Source: Sphingomonas palmae (lineage in GTDB: Bacteria; Pseudomonadota; Alphaproteobacteria; Sphingomonadales; Sphingomonadaceae). Taken from it: a DNA stretch of 64,000 nucleotides. The notes below the pieces were generated by a model. That model saw only the letters and a program-made list of their open reading frames with translations. It had not been told where the DNA came from and did not search any database. The first letter of the stretch is position 1. The number at the start of each line of letters is the position of its first letter. The DNA lies in the NCBI RefSeq assembly GCF_900109565.1, contig NZ_FNZZ01000001.1, positions 744,001 through 808,000 of the forward strand, in the 5' to 3' direction. The translations under genes and the position numbers were made by a program. Below are positions 44,820 to 55,029 of this stretch, in pieces.

Positions 44820-45095
44820 TCAGACCGCGTTGGCGGCATCCGAATAGTCGAGCGAACTGGCGTCGACCCAGCCGAACTCATAATTGGCGATGAACAGCGC
44901 GAACATGATCGTTGCGACGATCGTCGTGCGCACCGCCACCTTCTTCATCGAAAACTCGTGCGGCGAACTCTCGGCGGTGCCCGGCACGTGCTCGGCCCCC
45001 GCCTCCGCCGAGGTTTTCACCCCGAACGGCAGGACTAGAAAGACCGAGAACGCCCAGAACAGGACGTAGATCGCCAGCATCGAGGTCCAGCGCAT
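44820..45095 (-). CDS. DUF1467 family membrane protein
   Basis: 91 residues with two transmembrane helices (about 7-27 and 55-76), and LPFGVKTSAEAG in the loop, the signature of DUF1467. The function is unknown. It starts 6 bases after the RNase J stop and belongs to the same run as nuo, birA and coaX, an arrangement often seen in alphaproteobacteria. Confidence 0.82.
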   Translation of the reverse strand: MRWTSMLAIYVLFWAFSVFLVLPFGVKTSAEAGAEHVPGTAESSPHEFSMKKVAVRTTIVATIMFALFIANYEFGWVDASSLDYSDAANAV

Positions 45096-45101
45096 CGTGC
45101 G

Positions 45102-46742
45102 TCAGACCTGAACGACGACCACGTCGATCACCGGCTTCTTGCCGGTCCAGCGCGTCGCGACGCGACGCACCGCGAGCCGGACCTGCTCACGCAGGCGCTC
45201 GCGATCGCGCGGCGCGCCCCGCATCGCCTCGCTCGCTGCCGCAATCGCGTCTTCGAGGAACGCGTCACGCTCTTCCTCGACCGGGACGCCCTGCACGCGT
45301 ACGTCCGGCGTGCCGCCCGCGCGGCCATTGCGGTCGACCGCGATCCCGACCGAGATCTGGCCGTTCACCGCAATACGGCGCCGCTCGTTGATCGTGCTGC
45401 CGTTAGACGGCAGGATCACGTCGCCGTCGAGCACCAGCCGGCCCACGGGCGCGTTACCGATCTTCTCCGGCCCGTTCGGCGCCAGCCGCACGATGTCGCC
45501 ATCGGTCTGCACCAACGCGTGCGCGATCCCGTTCGACAAGCCGAAGCGCGCCTGCTCTTTCAGGTGCCGCATCTCGCCGTGCACGGGGATCAGCGCCTTG
45601 GGGCGCATCCACTCGTACATCGACTTGAGCTCGGGCCGACCTGGGTGACCCGAGACGTGAACATGTGCCTGCTTTTCGGTCACCATCTCAACGCCCTTGG
45701 CGGCGAGCTGGTTCTGGATACGCCCGATCGCGACCTCGTTGCCGGGGATCTGCTTGGACGAGAAGATCACCGTGTCGCCCTCGTCGAGCTTGATCGGGTG
45801 CGTGCCCTCGGCGACGCGCGCCAGCGCGGCGCGCGGCTCACCCTGCCCGCCGGTCGCGATCACCAGCACCTTGTTGCGCGGCAACCGCATCGCGGTCTCG
45901 GCGTCGATCAGGTTCGGCAGGTCCTTGAGGTACCCCGTCGCCTGCGCCACGCGGATGATGCGATCGAGCGAGCGGCCCGCCACCGCCAGCTTGCGCCCGG
46001 TCTCTTCCGCCACCTTGCCGAGAGTCGCGATCCGCGCCGCGTTCGACGCGAACGAGGTGACGAGCACGCGCCCCTTCGCCTTCGCCACCGTCTCGGCGAT
46101 ACCACGCCGCACGTCCGCCTCACTGCCCGACGCCTCGGCGTTGAACACGTTGGTCGAATCGCACACCAGCACGTCGATGCCCTTATCGCCGATCGCGCGC
46201 AGTTCCTCGGGCGTCGAGGGCTTGCCGATCAGCGGGGTCGCATCGAGCTTCCAGTCGCCGGTGTGGAACACCCGCGCCGACTTGGTCTCGATCACCAGGC
46301 CGTTCGCTTCGGGGATCGAGTGCGCGAGCGGCACCATCGTGAATTTGAACGGGCCGACGTCGAACGCCTTGTTCGCCTCGACCAGCTTGATCTTGACCCG
46401 GTCGTCGATCCGCTCTTCCTCAAGCTTGCCGCGGATCAGCCCGGCGGTGAACGGCGTCGCGTAGAGCGGCACGCCCAGATCTTCGGCCAGATACGGCAGC
46501 GCGCCGATATGATCCTCGTGCCCGTGCGTCAGCACCAGTCCGACCAGATTGTCGATCTGCTCCTCGATGAAGCGCAGGTCGGGCAGGATCACGTCGATCC
46601 CCGGGAAGCCGGCATCGGCGAAGGTCACGCCGCAATCGACCATCACCCATTTGCCGGCGTGGCCGTACAGGTTGACGTTCATCCCGATTTCGCCCGATCC
46701 GCCGAGCGCGCAGAAAAGTAGTTCGTTGTTCTTCGGTGTCAT
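45102..46742 (-). CDS. rnj: Ribonuclease J
   Basis: A 546-residue metallo-beta-lactamase/beta-CASP nuclease. The metal motif is HGHEDH at 73-78, the further beta-CASP signature is CDSTNVFN, and HVSGHPGRPELK binds the RNA end. It has 5'-3' exonuclease and endonuclease activity in RNA turnover and 16S rRNA maturation. AAGGAC lies just upstream of the ATG as Shine-Dalgarno. A 102-base spacer (46743-46844) separates it from coaX and could hold a promoter. Confidence 0.95.
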   Translation of the reverse strand: MTPKNNELLFCALGGSGEIGMNVNLYGHAGKWVMVDCGVTFADAGFPGIDVILPDLRFIEEQIDNLVGLVLTHGHEDHIGALPYLAEDLGVPLYATPFTAGLIRGKLEEERIDDRVKIKLVEANKAFDVGPFKFTMVPLAHSIPEANGLVIETKSARVFHTGDWKLDATPLIGKPSTPEELRAIGDKGIDVLVCDSTNVFNAEASGSEADVRRGIAETVAKAKGRVLVTSFASNAARIATLGKVAEETGRKLAVAGRSLDRIIRVAQATGYLKDLPNLIDAETAMRLPRNKVLVIATGGQGEPRAALARVAEGTHPIKLDEGDTVIFSSKQIPGNEVAIGRIQNQLAAKGVEMVTEKQAHVHVSGHPGRPELKSMYEWMRPKALIPVHGEMRHLKEQARFGLSNGIAHALVQTDGDIVRLAPNGPEKIGNAPVGRLVLDGDVILPSNGSTINERRRIAVNGQISVGIAVDRNGRAGGTPDVRVQGVPVEEERDAFLEDAIAAASEAMRGAPRDRERLREQVRLAVRRVATRWTGKKPVIDVVVVQV

Positions 46743-46844
46743 TCTTGTCCTTCACGCGCCGCTCCGCTCGGACGCGTGGTCGAACGGTAGCTCCAAAGCG
46801 CGGTTTTCGCTGATTTCCGGGCTGCGGCCCCGGCGCCGATCTCA

Positions 46845-47636
46845 CTAACCTATATGGGCGCCCTGCCACATGATCGCCAGCCCCTGGATCGTCAGGTCGG
46901 GCTCGATCGCGTCGAACACAGCCGTGTGCCGTTCGAACAACGTGGCGAGTCCGCCGGTCGCGATCACCTTTACTGGGCGGCCAACCTCCGCCTTCATTCG
47001 CGCGACCAGCCCCTCGATCATCGCGAGGTAGCCCCAGTAGATGCCGATGTTCATCTGATCGACCGTGTTGCGCCCGATCACGCTGTTCACGGCCGGCGCC
47101 TCGATCGCGATCCGCGGCAGCTTGGCGGCGGCGGCGACCAGCGCGTCGAGCGACAGATTGATGCCCGGCGCGATGATCCCGCCCTTGTACGCACCCTTGT
47201 AGTCGGAGAAGTCGACCGTCGTCGCGGTGCCGAAATCGATCACGATCAGGTCGCCCGCGTGCAGCGCGTGCGCCGCGATCGTGTTCACCGCGCGGTCGGC
47301 ACCCAGCGACGCGGGCTCGTCAACGTCGATCGACACGCCCCATTCCAGCGGCGCGCGTCCGGCGATCAGCGCGTCACCGCCGAAATACTTGCTCGCCAGC
47401 ACCTGCAGGTTGTGGAGCGCACGCGGGACCACCGTCGAGATAACCACCGCCGACACGTCATCGCGCGCGAAGCCTTCGAGCGCGAGCAATTGGCTCAGCC
47501 ACACCGCATATTCGTCTGCGGTCCGCCTTGGATCGGTCGCGATCCGCCAGCGCGCGCGGATCTCGCGCGCTTGACCGCTCACCTCAACCAGGGCGAAGAC
47601 CACGTTGGTGTTGCCGGCATCGATCGCGAGCAGCAT
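46845..47636 (-). CDS. coaX: Type III pantothenate kinase
   Basis: A 263-residue ASKHA-fold kinase. The phosphate-binding start is [13 protein letters not shown], with [25 protein letters not shown] and [11 protein letters not shown] following. It phosphorylates pantothenate, the first step to CoA, and unlike CoaA is not inhibited by CoA. A GGAGAGGGA Shine-Dalgarno sequence precedes the ATG. It follows birA after 12 bases. Confidence 0.95.
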   Translation of the reverse strand: MLLAIDAGNTNVVFALVEVSGQAREIRARWRIATDPRRTADEYAVWLSQLLALEGFARDDVSAVVISTVVPRALHNLQVLASKYFGGDALIAGRAPLEWGVSIDVDEPASLGADRAVNTIAAHALHAGDLIVIDFGTATTVDFSDYKGAYKGGIIAPGINLSLDALVAAAAKLPRIAIEAPAVNSVIGRNTVDQMNIGIYWGYLAMIEGLVARMKAEVGRPVKVIATGGLATLFERHTAVFDAIEPDLTIQGLAIMWQGAHIG

Positions 47637-47648
47637 GGCTTCCCTCTC

Positions 47649-48416
47649 CTACACCAGAAACACGTCGCCGGCGTGGATGACACGGGTCTCGCCATCCTCC
47701 AAGCGCAACCGCAGCGCACCCTGCGCGTCGAGCCCGTCGAACACGCCTGCCTGTTCAGCGCCATCCGGCAGACGCACGCGCAGCGGCGCACCGATCGGAT
47801 GCGCCCGCTCGCACCAGCGCGCGATCACGGGCGCGAGACCCTGTGAGCGCCACAGCAACAGCCGCGCGGACATCAACCCGGCCAGCCGCTCCGCGAACGC
47901 CGAGACTTCGACGTTTGCGCCCTGAGCATGCAGGCTCGTTGTCGCTCGGTCGGACAGGTCTGGATAATGCGCGATGTTCACGCCCATGCCGATCACGACG
48001 TGCGCGCCAGCACGCTCCAGCAGGATGCCCGACACTTTCGCGCCGCCGATCAACAGATCGTTCGGCCATTTGATCGCCAGCTTACGACGAGCCGTGTCGG
48101 GCAGGACGGCATCGATCGCCTCGTCGAGCGCAACCGCCGCCACCAACGCCAGACTCGGTGCGGGCGGGTCGTCGGCGTGCACGATGACGATCGTGCTCGC
48201 ATACAGATTACCGACCGGCGACGACCAGTCCCGCCCGAGCCGCCCGCGCCCCGCCAACTGCCGATCGGCGCGCAGCCACACGCCCTCGCCAACGCTACCC
48301 GCTTCCGCCATCCGCAGCAGGTCGGCGTTGGTCGATCCCGTTTCCGGCACCGAGATGATGCGGGGGCCGGTCAGCGTGGAGATCAGAACAAGGCTCGCGC
48401 CGCGGCCAACGTCCAA
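47649..48416 (-). CDS. birA: Biotin-[acetyl-CoA-carboxylase] ligase
   Basis: A 255-residue catalytic-only biotin ligase (no N-terminal DNA-binding domain, so not a repressor). Motifs are VPETGSTNADLL, AGRGRLGRDWSSPVGNLYAS, and KWPNDLLIGGAKVSGILLE with the catalytic lysine. TTG 48416 lies inside nuoN (34-base overlap). The family usually starts a few residues before VPETGSTN, which would put the start at CTG 48386, overlapping the nuoN stop (CTGA). It attaches biotin to acetyl-CoA carboxylase carrier protein. Confidence 0.92.
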   Translation of the reverse strand: MDVGRGASLVLISTLTGPRIISVPETGSTNADLLRMAEAGSVGEGVWLRADRQLAGRGRLGRDWSSPVGNLYASTIVIVHADDPPAPSLALVAAVALDEAIDAVLPDTARRKLAIKWPNDLLIGGAKVSGILLERAGAHVVIGMGVNIAHYPDLSDRATTSLHAQGANVEVSAFAERLAGLMSARLLLWRSQGLAPVIARWCERAHPIGAPLRVRLPDGAEQAGVFDGLDAQGALRLRLEDGETRVIHAGDVFLV

Positions 48417-49843
48417 CCCGACAGCAAGGGAATAGCCAGATAGCCGAGCGGTGAGACGATCACCGCCGCCACCGCGATCAACCCGCCCTCAAACGCATCG
48501 CCGCGCCCGAACTCGGCGACGGGCTCGTCGAAGTACATCGTCTTGATGACGCGGAGGTAGTAATAAGCGCCGATCACGCTGAACGCGATGCCGAACACCG
48601 CCAGCGGGAACAGCCCTGCCTGCACCGCGGCGTAGAACACCTCGAACTTGGCGTAGAAGCCGAACAGCGGCGGGATGCCGGCGAGCGAAAACATGAAGAT
48701 TGCCAGCGCGGCGGCGAGCGCCGGGCGCGTGCGCGATAGCCCCGACAGGCTCGCGATCGTCTCGACCGGCTGACCGTCTACGTCGCGCATCTGCAACACG
48801 ACCAGGAAGCTGCCCAGCGTCATTGCGATGTAGATCGCCATGTAGTTGAGCACCGAGGCGACGCCCTCGGGCGTGCCCGCGGCGAGGCCGATCAGCGCGA
48901 AGCCGACGTTGTTGATCGACGAATAAGCGAGCAGGCGCTTGATGTTCTGCTGCCCGATCGCCGCGACCGCGCCGAGCAGGATCGAGGCGAGTGCGGCGAA
49001 GATCACGATCTGCCGCCACTGCCCCTCGGCCGGGCCCATCGCCTCGACCGCGACACGCACGCCGAGCGCAACTGATGCGACCTTGGGTGCGGAGGCGAAG
49101 AACGCAGTTACCGGCGTCGGCGCGCCCTCGTACACGTCGGGCGTCCACATATGGAACGGCACCGCCGACATCTTGAACGCGAGGCCGGCGAACACGAACA
49201 CCAGCCCGAACAGCAGCCCGTACGACTTGGCGTCGCCGGACAGCGGCGTCGCAGCGTAAGCGCCCGCGATCTCGTTAAACATCGTCGATCCGGTAAAGCC
49301 GTAGACCAGGCTGATGCCGTAGAGCAGGATGCCCGAGGCGAGCGCGCCGAGCACGAAATACTTGAGCCCGGCTTCCGCCGAACGCGCATCTTGCCGCATG
49401 AAACTAGCGAGCACGTATGCTGACAGACTCTGCAACTCGAGCCCGACGTAGAGCGTCAGCAGGTCGGCCGCCGACACCATCATTCCCATGCCGGCAGCGG
49501 ACAACAGAATTAGCACCGGATATTCGGGGCGCAGATTGTCGCCCGCGGTGCGTGCGAAGAAATCGGGCGCCATCACGATCGCGACGGCGGCCGCGATGAA
49601 GATCAGGACCTTGGCGAAACCGGCGAAATCGTCGGCGCGATAGAGCCCGCCGAACGCCTCTCCACCCGAGGTTGCCGGGCCGACGAGCGCGATCAGCGCA
49701 CCCCCGAGCACCGCGACCGCGGCCCATGACACCGCCTTGGTCGACGCCGGACCACCCCAGGCGGCGACGAGCATCAGCACGATGCTGCCGACCGCGAGGA
49801 TCACCTCGGGCAGCGTCATCGCGAGTTGGGAAGCATAGTCCAT
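48383..49843 (-). CDS. nuoN: NADH-quinone oxidoreductase subunit N
   Basis: A 486-residue antiporter-like membrane subunit with about 14 helices. Family segments are VGLELQSLSAYVLASF and FKMSAVPFHMWTPDVYEGAP with the conserved lysine and surrounding helix. It forms part of the proton-pumping arm of complex I. Its ATG overlaps the nuoM stop by one base (TGATG). It is the last nuo gene. Confidence 0.96.
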   Translation of the reverse strand: MDYASQLAMTLPEVILAVGSIVLMLVAAWGGPASTKAVSWAAVAVLGGALIALVGPATSGGEAFGGLYRADDFAGFAKVLIFIAAAVAIVMAPDFFARTAGDNLRPEYPVLILLSAAGMGMMVSAADLLTLYVGLELQSLSAYVLASFMRQDARSAEAGLKYFVLGALASGILLYGISLVYGFTGSTMFNEIAGAYAATPLSGDAKSYGLLFGLVFVFAGLAFKMSAVPFHMWTPDVYEGAPTPVTAFFASAPKVASVALGVRVAVEAMGPAEGQWRQIVIFAALASILLGAVAAIGQQNIKRLLAYSSINNVGFALIGLAAGTPEGVASVLNYMAIYIAMTLGSFLVVLQMRDVDGQPVETIASLSGLSRTRPALAAALAIFMFSLAGIPPLFGFYAKFEVFYAAVQAGLFPLAVFGIAFSVIGAYYYLRVIKTMYFDEPVAEFGRGDAFEGGLIAVAAVIVSPLGYLAIPLLSGWTLAAARALF

Positions 49844-51396
49844 CAGTGCGCCTCCCCGGACGCCGGATTGTCGTGAGCAGGTTCGGCGTGCGCCGACGGG
49901 ATGATGCCGGTGCCGCGCGTCGGCTTGCTGTCGCCCGCCGGCTGCGCGCGGTTGATGCGTGCGAGCAGCACCTGCGTGTCCTTACGCATCGGCGCAAGGA
50001 AGCTTTCGGGATAGACGCCCATCCATAGGACGACCGCGGCGATCGGCGCGAGCAGCCACAGCTCGCGGCCCGACAGGTCAGACATCGCGCGGACCTCGTC
50101 CGACTTGATCTCACCGAACACGACGCGACGATACAGGTACAGCATGTACGCCGCACCCAGGATGATGCCGGTGGTGCACAGCAGCGCAGTCCAGGTCGAG
50201 ACCTGATATGCGCCCATCAGGCTCAGGATCTCACCGACGAAGTTGCTGGTGCCAGGCAGGCCGATCGACGCCATCGTGAACAGCAGAAAGAAGATCGCGT
50301 AGCGCGGCATGTTGATCGCCAGACCGCCGTAGCGCGCGATCTCGCGCGTGTGCAGCCGGTCGTAGATGACGCCGACGCACAGGAACAGCGCACCCGACAC
50401 CAGGCCGTGGCCCAGCATCACCATCATTGCGCCCTCAATCCCCTGCGCGTTGAACGCGAACAGGCCGATCGTCACGATCGCCATGTGCGCGACCGACGAA
50501 TAAGCGATCAGCTTCTTCATGTCGGCCTGCACCAGCGCGACGAGGCTGGTGTAGATCACCGCCACTGCGCTGAGGCCGAAGATCAATGGCGTCAGCTGCG
50601 CCGAGGCTTCGGGGAACATCGGCAGGCTGAAGCGTAGGAAGCCGTAGCCGCCGAGCTTAAGCAACACGCCCGCCAGGATCACCGAGCCGGCAGTCGGGGC
50701 CTGCACGTGCGCGTCGGGCAGCCAGGTATGAACCGGCCACATCGGCATCTTGACCGCGAACGACGCGAAGAACGCGAGCCACAGCCACGTCTGTACATGC
50801 GCCGGGAAATCATACGCCATCAGCACCGGGATGCTGGTCGTGTTCGCGGTGATGCTCATGTACAGCATCGCGATGAACATCAGCAGCGAGCCGAGCAGCG
50901 TGTACAGGAAGAACTTGTACGACGCGTAGATGCGGTTCGCCCCGCCCCAGATGCCGATGATCAGGAACATCGGGATCAGGCCGGCTTCGAAGAAGATGTA
51001 GAACAGGAAGATGTCCTGCGCCGCAAAGGTGCCGATCATCAGCACTTCGGTGAACAGGAACGCCGACATATATTCGGGCACGCGCTTCTCGATCGCGTGC
51101 CAGCTGGCGCCAATGCAGATCGGCATCAGGAACACGCTGAGCGCGATCAGCAGCAGCGCGTAGCCGTCGATGCCGAGCGCCCAGCCGAAGCGGCCGAACA
51201 GTGGCGCATTCTCGACGAACTGCCACTGCGCGCCGCCGACATCGAAATTGAGCCACAGCACGACGCCGAGCGCCAGATTGACCAGCGTCGCGGCGAGCGC
51301 GGTCGTCCGCGCGGTCTGCGCGGACAGGAACAGGCACGCGACGGCGGCGATCGCCGGCACCGCGAGCATGACGGAGAGGATGGGGAAGCCGTTCAT
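49843..51396 (-). CDS. nuoM: NADH-quinone oxidoreductase subunit M
   Basis: A 517-residue antiporter-like subunit. EVLMIGTFAAQDIFLFYIFF contains the conserved glutamate helix, and FAVKMPMWPVHTWLPDAHVQAP contains the key lysine. It conducts protons in complex I. The C-terminal about 35 residues are Pro/Ala/His-rich and exposed. It lies 10 bases after nuoL. Confidence 0.96.
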   Translation of the reverse strand: MNGFPILSVMLAVPAIAAVACLFLSAQTARTTALAATLVNLALGVVLWLNFDVGGAQWQFVENAPLFGRFGWALGIDGYALLLIALSVFLMPICIGASWHAIEKRVPEYMSAFLFTEVLMIGTFAAQDIFLFYIFFEAGLIPMFLIIGIWGGANRIYASYKFFLYTLLGSLLMFIAMLYMSITANTTSIPVLMAYDFPAHVQTWLWLAFFASFAVKMPMWPVHTWLPDAHVQAPTAGSVILAGVLLKLGGYGFLRFSLPMFPEASAQLTPLIFGLSAVAVIYTSLVALVQADMKKLIAYSSVAHMAIVTIGLFAFNAQGIEGAMMVMLGHGLVSGALFLCVGVIYDRLHTREIARYGGLAINMPRYAIFFLLFTMASIGLPGTSNFVGEILSLMGAYQVSTWTALLCTTGIILGAAYMLYLYRRVVFGEIKSDEVRAMSDLSGRELWLLAPIAAVVLWMGVYPESFLAPMRKDTQVLLARINRAQPAGDSKPTRGTGIIPSAHAEPAHDNPASGEAH

Positions 51397-51406
51397 CGTG
51401 CCGCCC

Positions 51407-53539
51407 TCAACCCGCGATCGCCCAGGTGACCGCGGCGGTCAGCCCGATCAGCATGACAAAAGCATAGGTGTAAACATATCCCGTCTGGACGCGGCCCGCC
51501 ACGCGGCTGCCGACCTGGACCAGCCACGCCGATCCGTTCGGACCAAAGCGGTCGATCGTCCCCTCGTCACCCTTGTGCCACAACAGCCGCCCGATCGCGA
51601 ACGCGGGTCGGACAAAAAGGAAGTTGTAGAGCTCGTCGATGTACCACTTGTTCAACAGGAAGCGGTAGATCGGCTGGAACGTGTCCGCGGCCTTCGCCGG
51701 CGTCGACGGCGAGCGGATATAGCTCGCCCAGGCGATCAGCAGCCCGGTCAGCATCACGATCGTCGCCGACAGTTTCACCAGCAGCGGCACCTCGTGCATC
51801 GAGTGCATCAGATGCTCGTTGAACGCGATCGCGCCCTTCCAGAAACGCTCGCCGGCGTCCGGCTCAATGAACCACCCGTGGAAGGTGAAGCCTGCCGCGA
51901 CTGCGCCGATCGATAGAACGATCAGCGGGATCAGCATGGGCAACGGGCTCTCGTGCGGGTGGTACCCGCCGGTACCGACCGGGATCTCGTTGAATCCGCG
52001 CGTCTCGACGCGCGGCGTATGGCCGGCATCCTCGTGCGCGACATCGCCGTGATGATGCTCAGCCTGCTTGCCGTGCTCGTGCACCTCGTGATCGGCCGCG
52101 TGCGCCTGATCGCCGGCGTGATCGTGACCGTGGCCGTGCGCGTCGTGGATCGCGTGCTGGATATGCTTCGACGCGGCCCAGCGCGGCTTGCCCCAGAAGG
52201 TCAGGAACATCAGTCGCCATGAGTAGAAGCTCGTCAGCAGCGCCGCGAACACGCCCACCATCGACGCGACCGGCGACCCTGCCGCCCAGCTCACCTCGAT
52301 GATCGCGTCCTTCGAGTGGTAGCCTGCGAACCCGCCGATCCCGTAGATGCCGACACCGGTGATCGCGAGCGTGCCGAGCAGCATCGCCCAGAAGGTGACC
52401 GGAATCTCCTTACGCAGGCCGCCGTAGTAACGCATGTCCTGCTCGTGGTGCATCGCGTGGATCACCGAGCCCGCACCGAGGAACAACAGCGCCTTGAAGA
52501 AGGCGTGCGTGAACAGGTGGAACATCGCCGCGCCGTACGCGCCGACGCCCGCGGCGAAAAACATGTAACCGAGCTGCGAACAGGTCGAATAAGCGATCAC
52601 GCGCTTGATGTCAGTCTGCGTCGTCCCGATCGTCGCCGCGAACAGGCAGGTCGCGGCACCGATGAAGGTAACGAAGCCGAGCGCGGTCGGGCTGGTCTCG
52701 AACATCGGCGACAGACGGCACACCATGAACACGCCCGCGGTTACCATCGTCGCGGCGTGAATCAGCGCCGACACCGGAGTCGGCCCCTCCATCGCGTCGG
52801 GCAACCAGGTGTGGAGGCCTAGCTGCGCCGACTTGCCCATCGCACCGACGAACAGCAGCAGGCACAACACCGTCATCGTGTCGGCGCGGAACCACAGGAA
52901 GCCGATGGTCGACCCTGCCATCGACGGCGCGGCGGCGAGGATCGCGGGAATCGAGACGGTGTTGAACACCAGGTAGGTGCCGAAGATGCCGAGCATGAAG
53001 CCCAAGTCACCGACGCGATTGACGACGAACGCCTTGATCGCGGCCGCATTGGCGCTGGGCTTGCGGAACCAGAAACCGATCAGCAGGTAGCTGGCGAGGC
53101 CGACGCCTTCCCAGCCGAAGAACATCTGGATCAGATTGTCCGCGGTGACGAGCATCAGCATCGCGAAGGTGAACAGGCACAAATAGGCGAAGAAGCGCGG
53201 CTGGTCCGGGTCCTCCGCCATGTAGCCCCAGGAATAGAGGTGCACGAGCGCGGAGACGCTGGTGATCACGACCAGCATGACCGCGGTCAGCGCGTCGACG
53301 CGCAACGCCCACGACACGTCGAACGTGCCCGAGGTGATGAAGTGCAGCACGGGCGTGACGGTCGCCTCCGCGCTGCCGCTCAGATAGCCGATGAAGATCG
53401 GCCACGACAGCAGGCACGACACGAACAGCGCGCCGGTCGTGATGACCTTGGCCGGCACGACGCCTAGCGAGCGGTTGCCCAGCCCGGCGATCGCGGCCGC
53501 GACCAGCGGCAGGAAGACGATGAAGAGGATCGAGTGCAC
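51407..53539 (-). CDS. nuoL: NADH-quinone oxidoreductase subunit L
   Basis: A 710-residue distal antiporter-like subunit. [19 protein letters not shown] and [20 protein letters not shown] are diagnostic. The long lateral helix lies near the C-terminus. A hydrophilic loop at residues 459-507 holds 16 histidines, described separately. It is at the end of the proton-pumping arm of complex I. It follows nuoK by 7 bases. Confidence 0.96.
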   Translation of the reverse strand: MHSILFIVFLPLVAAAIAGLGNRSLGVVPAKVITTGALFVSCLLSWPIFIGYLSGSAEATVTPVLHFITSGTFDVSWALRVDALTAVMLVVITSVSALVHLYSWGYMAEDPDQPRFFAYLCLFTFAMLMLVTADNLIQMFFGWEGVGLASYLLIGFWFRKPSANAAAIKAFVVNRVGDLGFMLGIFGTYLVFNTVSIPAILAAAPSMAGSTIGFLWFRADTMTVLCLLLFVGAMGKSAQLGLHTWLPDAMEGPTPVSALIHAATMVTAGVFMVCRLSPMFETSPTALGFVTFIGAATCLFAATIGTTQTDIKRVIAYSTCSQLGYMFFAAGVGAYGAAMFHLFTHAFFKALLFLGAGSVIHAMHHEQDMRYYGGLRKEIPVTFWAMLLGTLAITGVGIYGIGGFAGYHSKDAIIEVSWAAGSPVASMVGVFAALLTSFYSWRLMFLTFWGKPRWAASKHIQHAIHDAHGHGHDHAGDQAHAADHEVHEHGKQAEHHHGDVAHEDAGHTPRVETRGFNEIPVGTGGYHPHESPLPMLIPLIVLSIGAVAAGFTFHGWFIEPDAGERFWKGAIAFNEHLMHSMHEVPLLVKLSATIVMLTGLLIAWASYIRSPSTPAKAADTFQPIYRFLLNKWYIDELYNFLFVRPAFAIGRLLWHKGDEGTIDRFGPNGSAWLVQVGSRVAGRVQTGYVYTYAFVMLIGLTAAVTWAIAG
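52019..52165 (-). other. Histidine-rich loop inside NuoL
   Basis: Residues 459-507 of NuoL contain 16 His among Asp, Glu, Ala and Gly in H-x-H and H-x-x-x-H patterns. This is a likely metal-binding, disordered insert in a loop between membrane helices. The conserved NuoL core continues on both sides in frame. Confidence 0.8.
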
Positions 53540-53546
53540 GGACGTC

Positions 53547-53873
53547 TTATCCCTTCATCCGGCTGGGATCGTCGACCGAGATCGAGCCGCGACCACGGAA
53601 GAAGATCACCAGGATGGCAAGCCCGATTGCAGCCTCGCCCGCCGCCACCGTCAACACGAACATCGCGAACACCTGACCCACCAGGTCGTGCAGCGCGGCC
53701 GAGAAGGCGACGAGGTTGATGTTCACCGCCAGCAGGATCAGTTCGATCGCCATAAGGATGACGATGATGTTCTTGCGGTTGAGGAAGATGCCCAGCACCC
53801 CCATCGTGAACAGTAGCGCCGCCACGACCAGATAATGGATCAGGCCGACGCCGCCCGCAAATTCGCCGCTCAC
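53547..53873 (-). CDS. nuoK: NADH-quinone oxidoreductase subunit K
   Basis: 108 residues from GTG 53873 (GTGA overlap with nuoJ). Three helices are present: [20 protein letters not shown] is the first, and [20 protein letters not shown] contains the conserved glutamate of the proton path. It is a small core membrane subunit of complex I. Confidence 0.95.
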   Translation of the reverse strand: MSGEFAGGVGLIHYLVVAALLFTMGVLGIFLNRKNIIVILMAIELILLAVNINLVAFSAALHDLVGQVFAMFVLTVAAGEAAIGLAILVIFFRGRGSISVDDPSRMKG

Positions 53874-54481
53874 AATTGCACTCCCTGCCCGATCTCGGGC
53901 CGCACGTTGCGCGTCGCGTCCTGCGGACGGCGCGCATTCTGCCGCGCGATGTTCTGATAGCGCGAACCCGACCGCTCGCGGTGCGTCAGCACGATGGCGC
54001 CAATCATCGCGACCAGCAGCACCAGCCCCGCACCCTCGAAGATGAACAGGTAGCGCGTGTAGAGCAGCTGCCCGATCGCCTCGATGTTGGGCACCGCCGC
54101 ATCGGTCGGCGCCGCGCGCCGTGCCAAGTTGATCCCGCCTGCGCTCCACGCGCCGACGCCGATCAGGATTTCCGCAACCAGCGCGACCGCGAGCAGCAGC
54201 CCGAGTGCAGCGTAGCGCACGAACCCGGCTCTCAACTCGGCGAAATCGATGTCGAGCATCATGACGACGAACAGGAACAGCACCGCGACTGCACCGACGT
54301 AGACGATGACGAGCAGCATCGCGATGAACTCCGCCCCCACCAGCACCATCAGGCCGGCGGCGTTGAAGAACGCGAGGATCAGCCACAGCACGGAATGGAC
54401 CGGGTTGCGCGACAGGATCGTCATGGCGCCCGAGAGCAGCACGACGAGCGCGAACAGGTAAAAGGCGAGCGCCTGTATCAC
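53870..54481 (-). CDS. nuoJ: NADH-quinone oxidoreductase subunit J
   Basis: 203 residues with five helices. [20 protein letters not shown] and [20 protein letters not shown] are family hallmarks (the latter holds the pi-bulge of helix 3). A polar C-terminal tail of about 40 residues follows. It is a core membrane subunit of complex I. It is separated from nuoI by 61 bases, the largest gap inside the nuo operon, with no visible signal. Confidence 0.95.
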   Translation of the reverse strand: MIQALAFYLFALVVLLSGAMTILSRNPVHSVLWLILAFFNAAGLMVLVGAEFIAMLLVIVYVGAVAVLFLFVVMMLDIDFAELRAGFVRYAALGLLLAVALVAEILIGVGAWSAGGINLARRAAPTDAAVPNIEAIGQLLYTRYLFIFEGAGLVLLVAMIGAIVLTHRERSGSRYQNIARQNARRPQDATRNVRPEIGQGVQL

Positions 54482-54542
54482 GATATTCTACGAGCCCCTT
54501 TTGGCCGGTCTGTTCTGGCGGCTGTCGGTCTTTGCCGCGCGC

Positions 54543-55028
54543 TTAACGGTACGGTGCGTCGGCGGCAAGGTTCGCGGCGATCGCGCGTTCCCAGCGGTCG
54601 CCGTTGTCGAGCAGCTTGGCCTTGTCGTAGATCAGCTCCTCGCGCGTTTCCGTCGCGAAATCGAGGTTCGGCCCCTCGACGATCGCGTCGACCGGGCACG
54701 CTTCCTGACACAGGCCGCAGTAGATGCACTTGGTCATGTCGATGTCGTAGCGCGTCGTGCGGCGGCTGCCGTCATCGCGCGGCTCAGCCTCGATCGTGAT
54801 CGCCTGCGCCGGGCACACCGCCTCGCACAGCTTGCACGCGATGCAGCGTTCCTCGCCGTTCGGATAACGGCGCAGCGCGTGTTCGCCGCGGAAGCGCGGG
54901 GAAAGCGGGTTCTTCTCGAACGGATAGTTGATCGTCGCCTTGGGCTTGAAAAAATACTTCAGTGTGAGGGCGTGCGCCTTCACGAACTCCCACAAGGTAA
55001 ACGACTTGATCGTCTGCGCGATACTCAT
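54543..55028 (-). CDS. nuoI: NADH-quinone oxidoreductase subunit I
   Basis: A 161-residue peripheral-arm subunit with two 4Fe-4S motifs, [12 protein letters not shown] and [12 protein letters not shown], which carry clusters N6a and N6b. It passes electrons towards NuoB. It follows nuoH after one base. Confidence 0.96.
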   Translation of the reverse strand: MSIAQTIKSFTLWEFVKAHALTLKYFFKPKATINYPFEKNPLSPRFRGEHALRRYPNGEERCIACKLCEAVCPAQAITIEAEPRDDGSRRTTRYDIDMTKCIYCGLCQEACPVDAIVEGPNLDFATETREELIYDKAKLLDNGDRWERAIAANLAADAPYR

Positions 55029-55029
55029 C

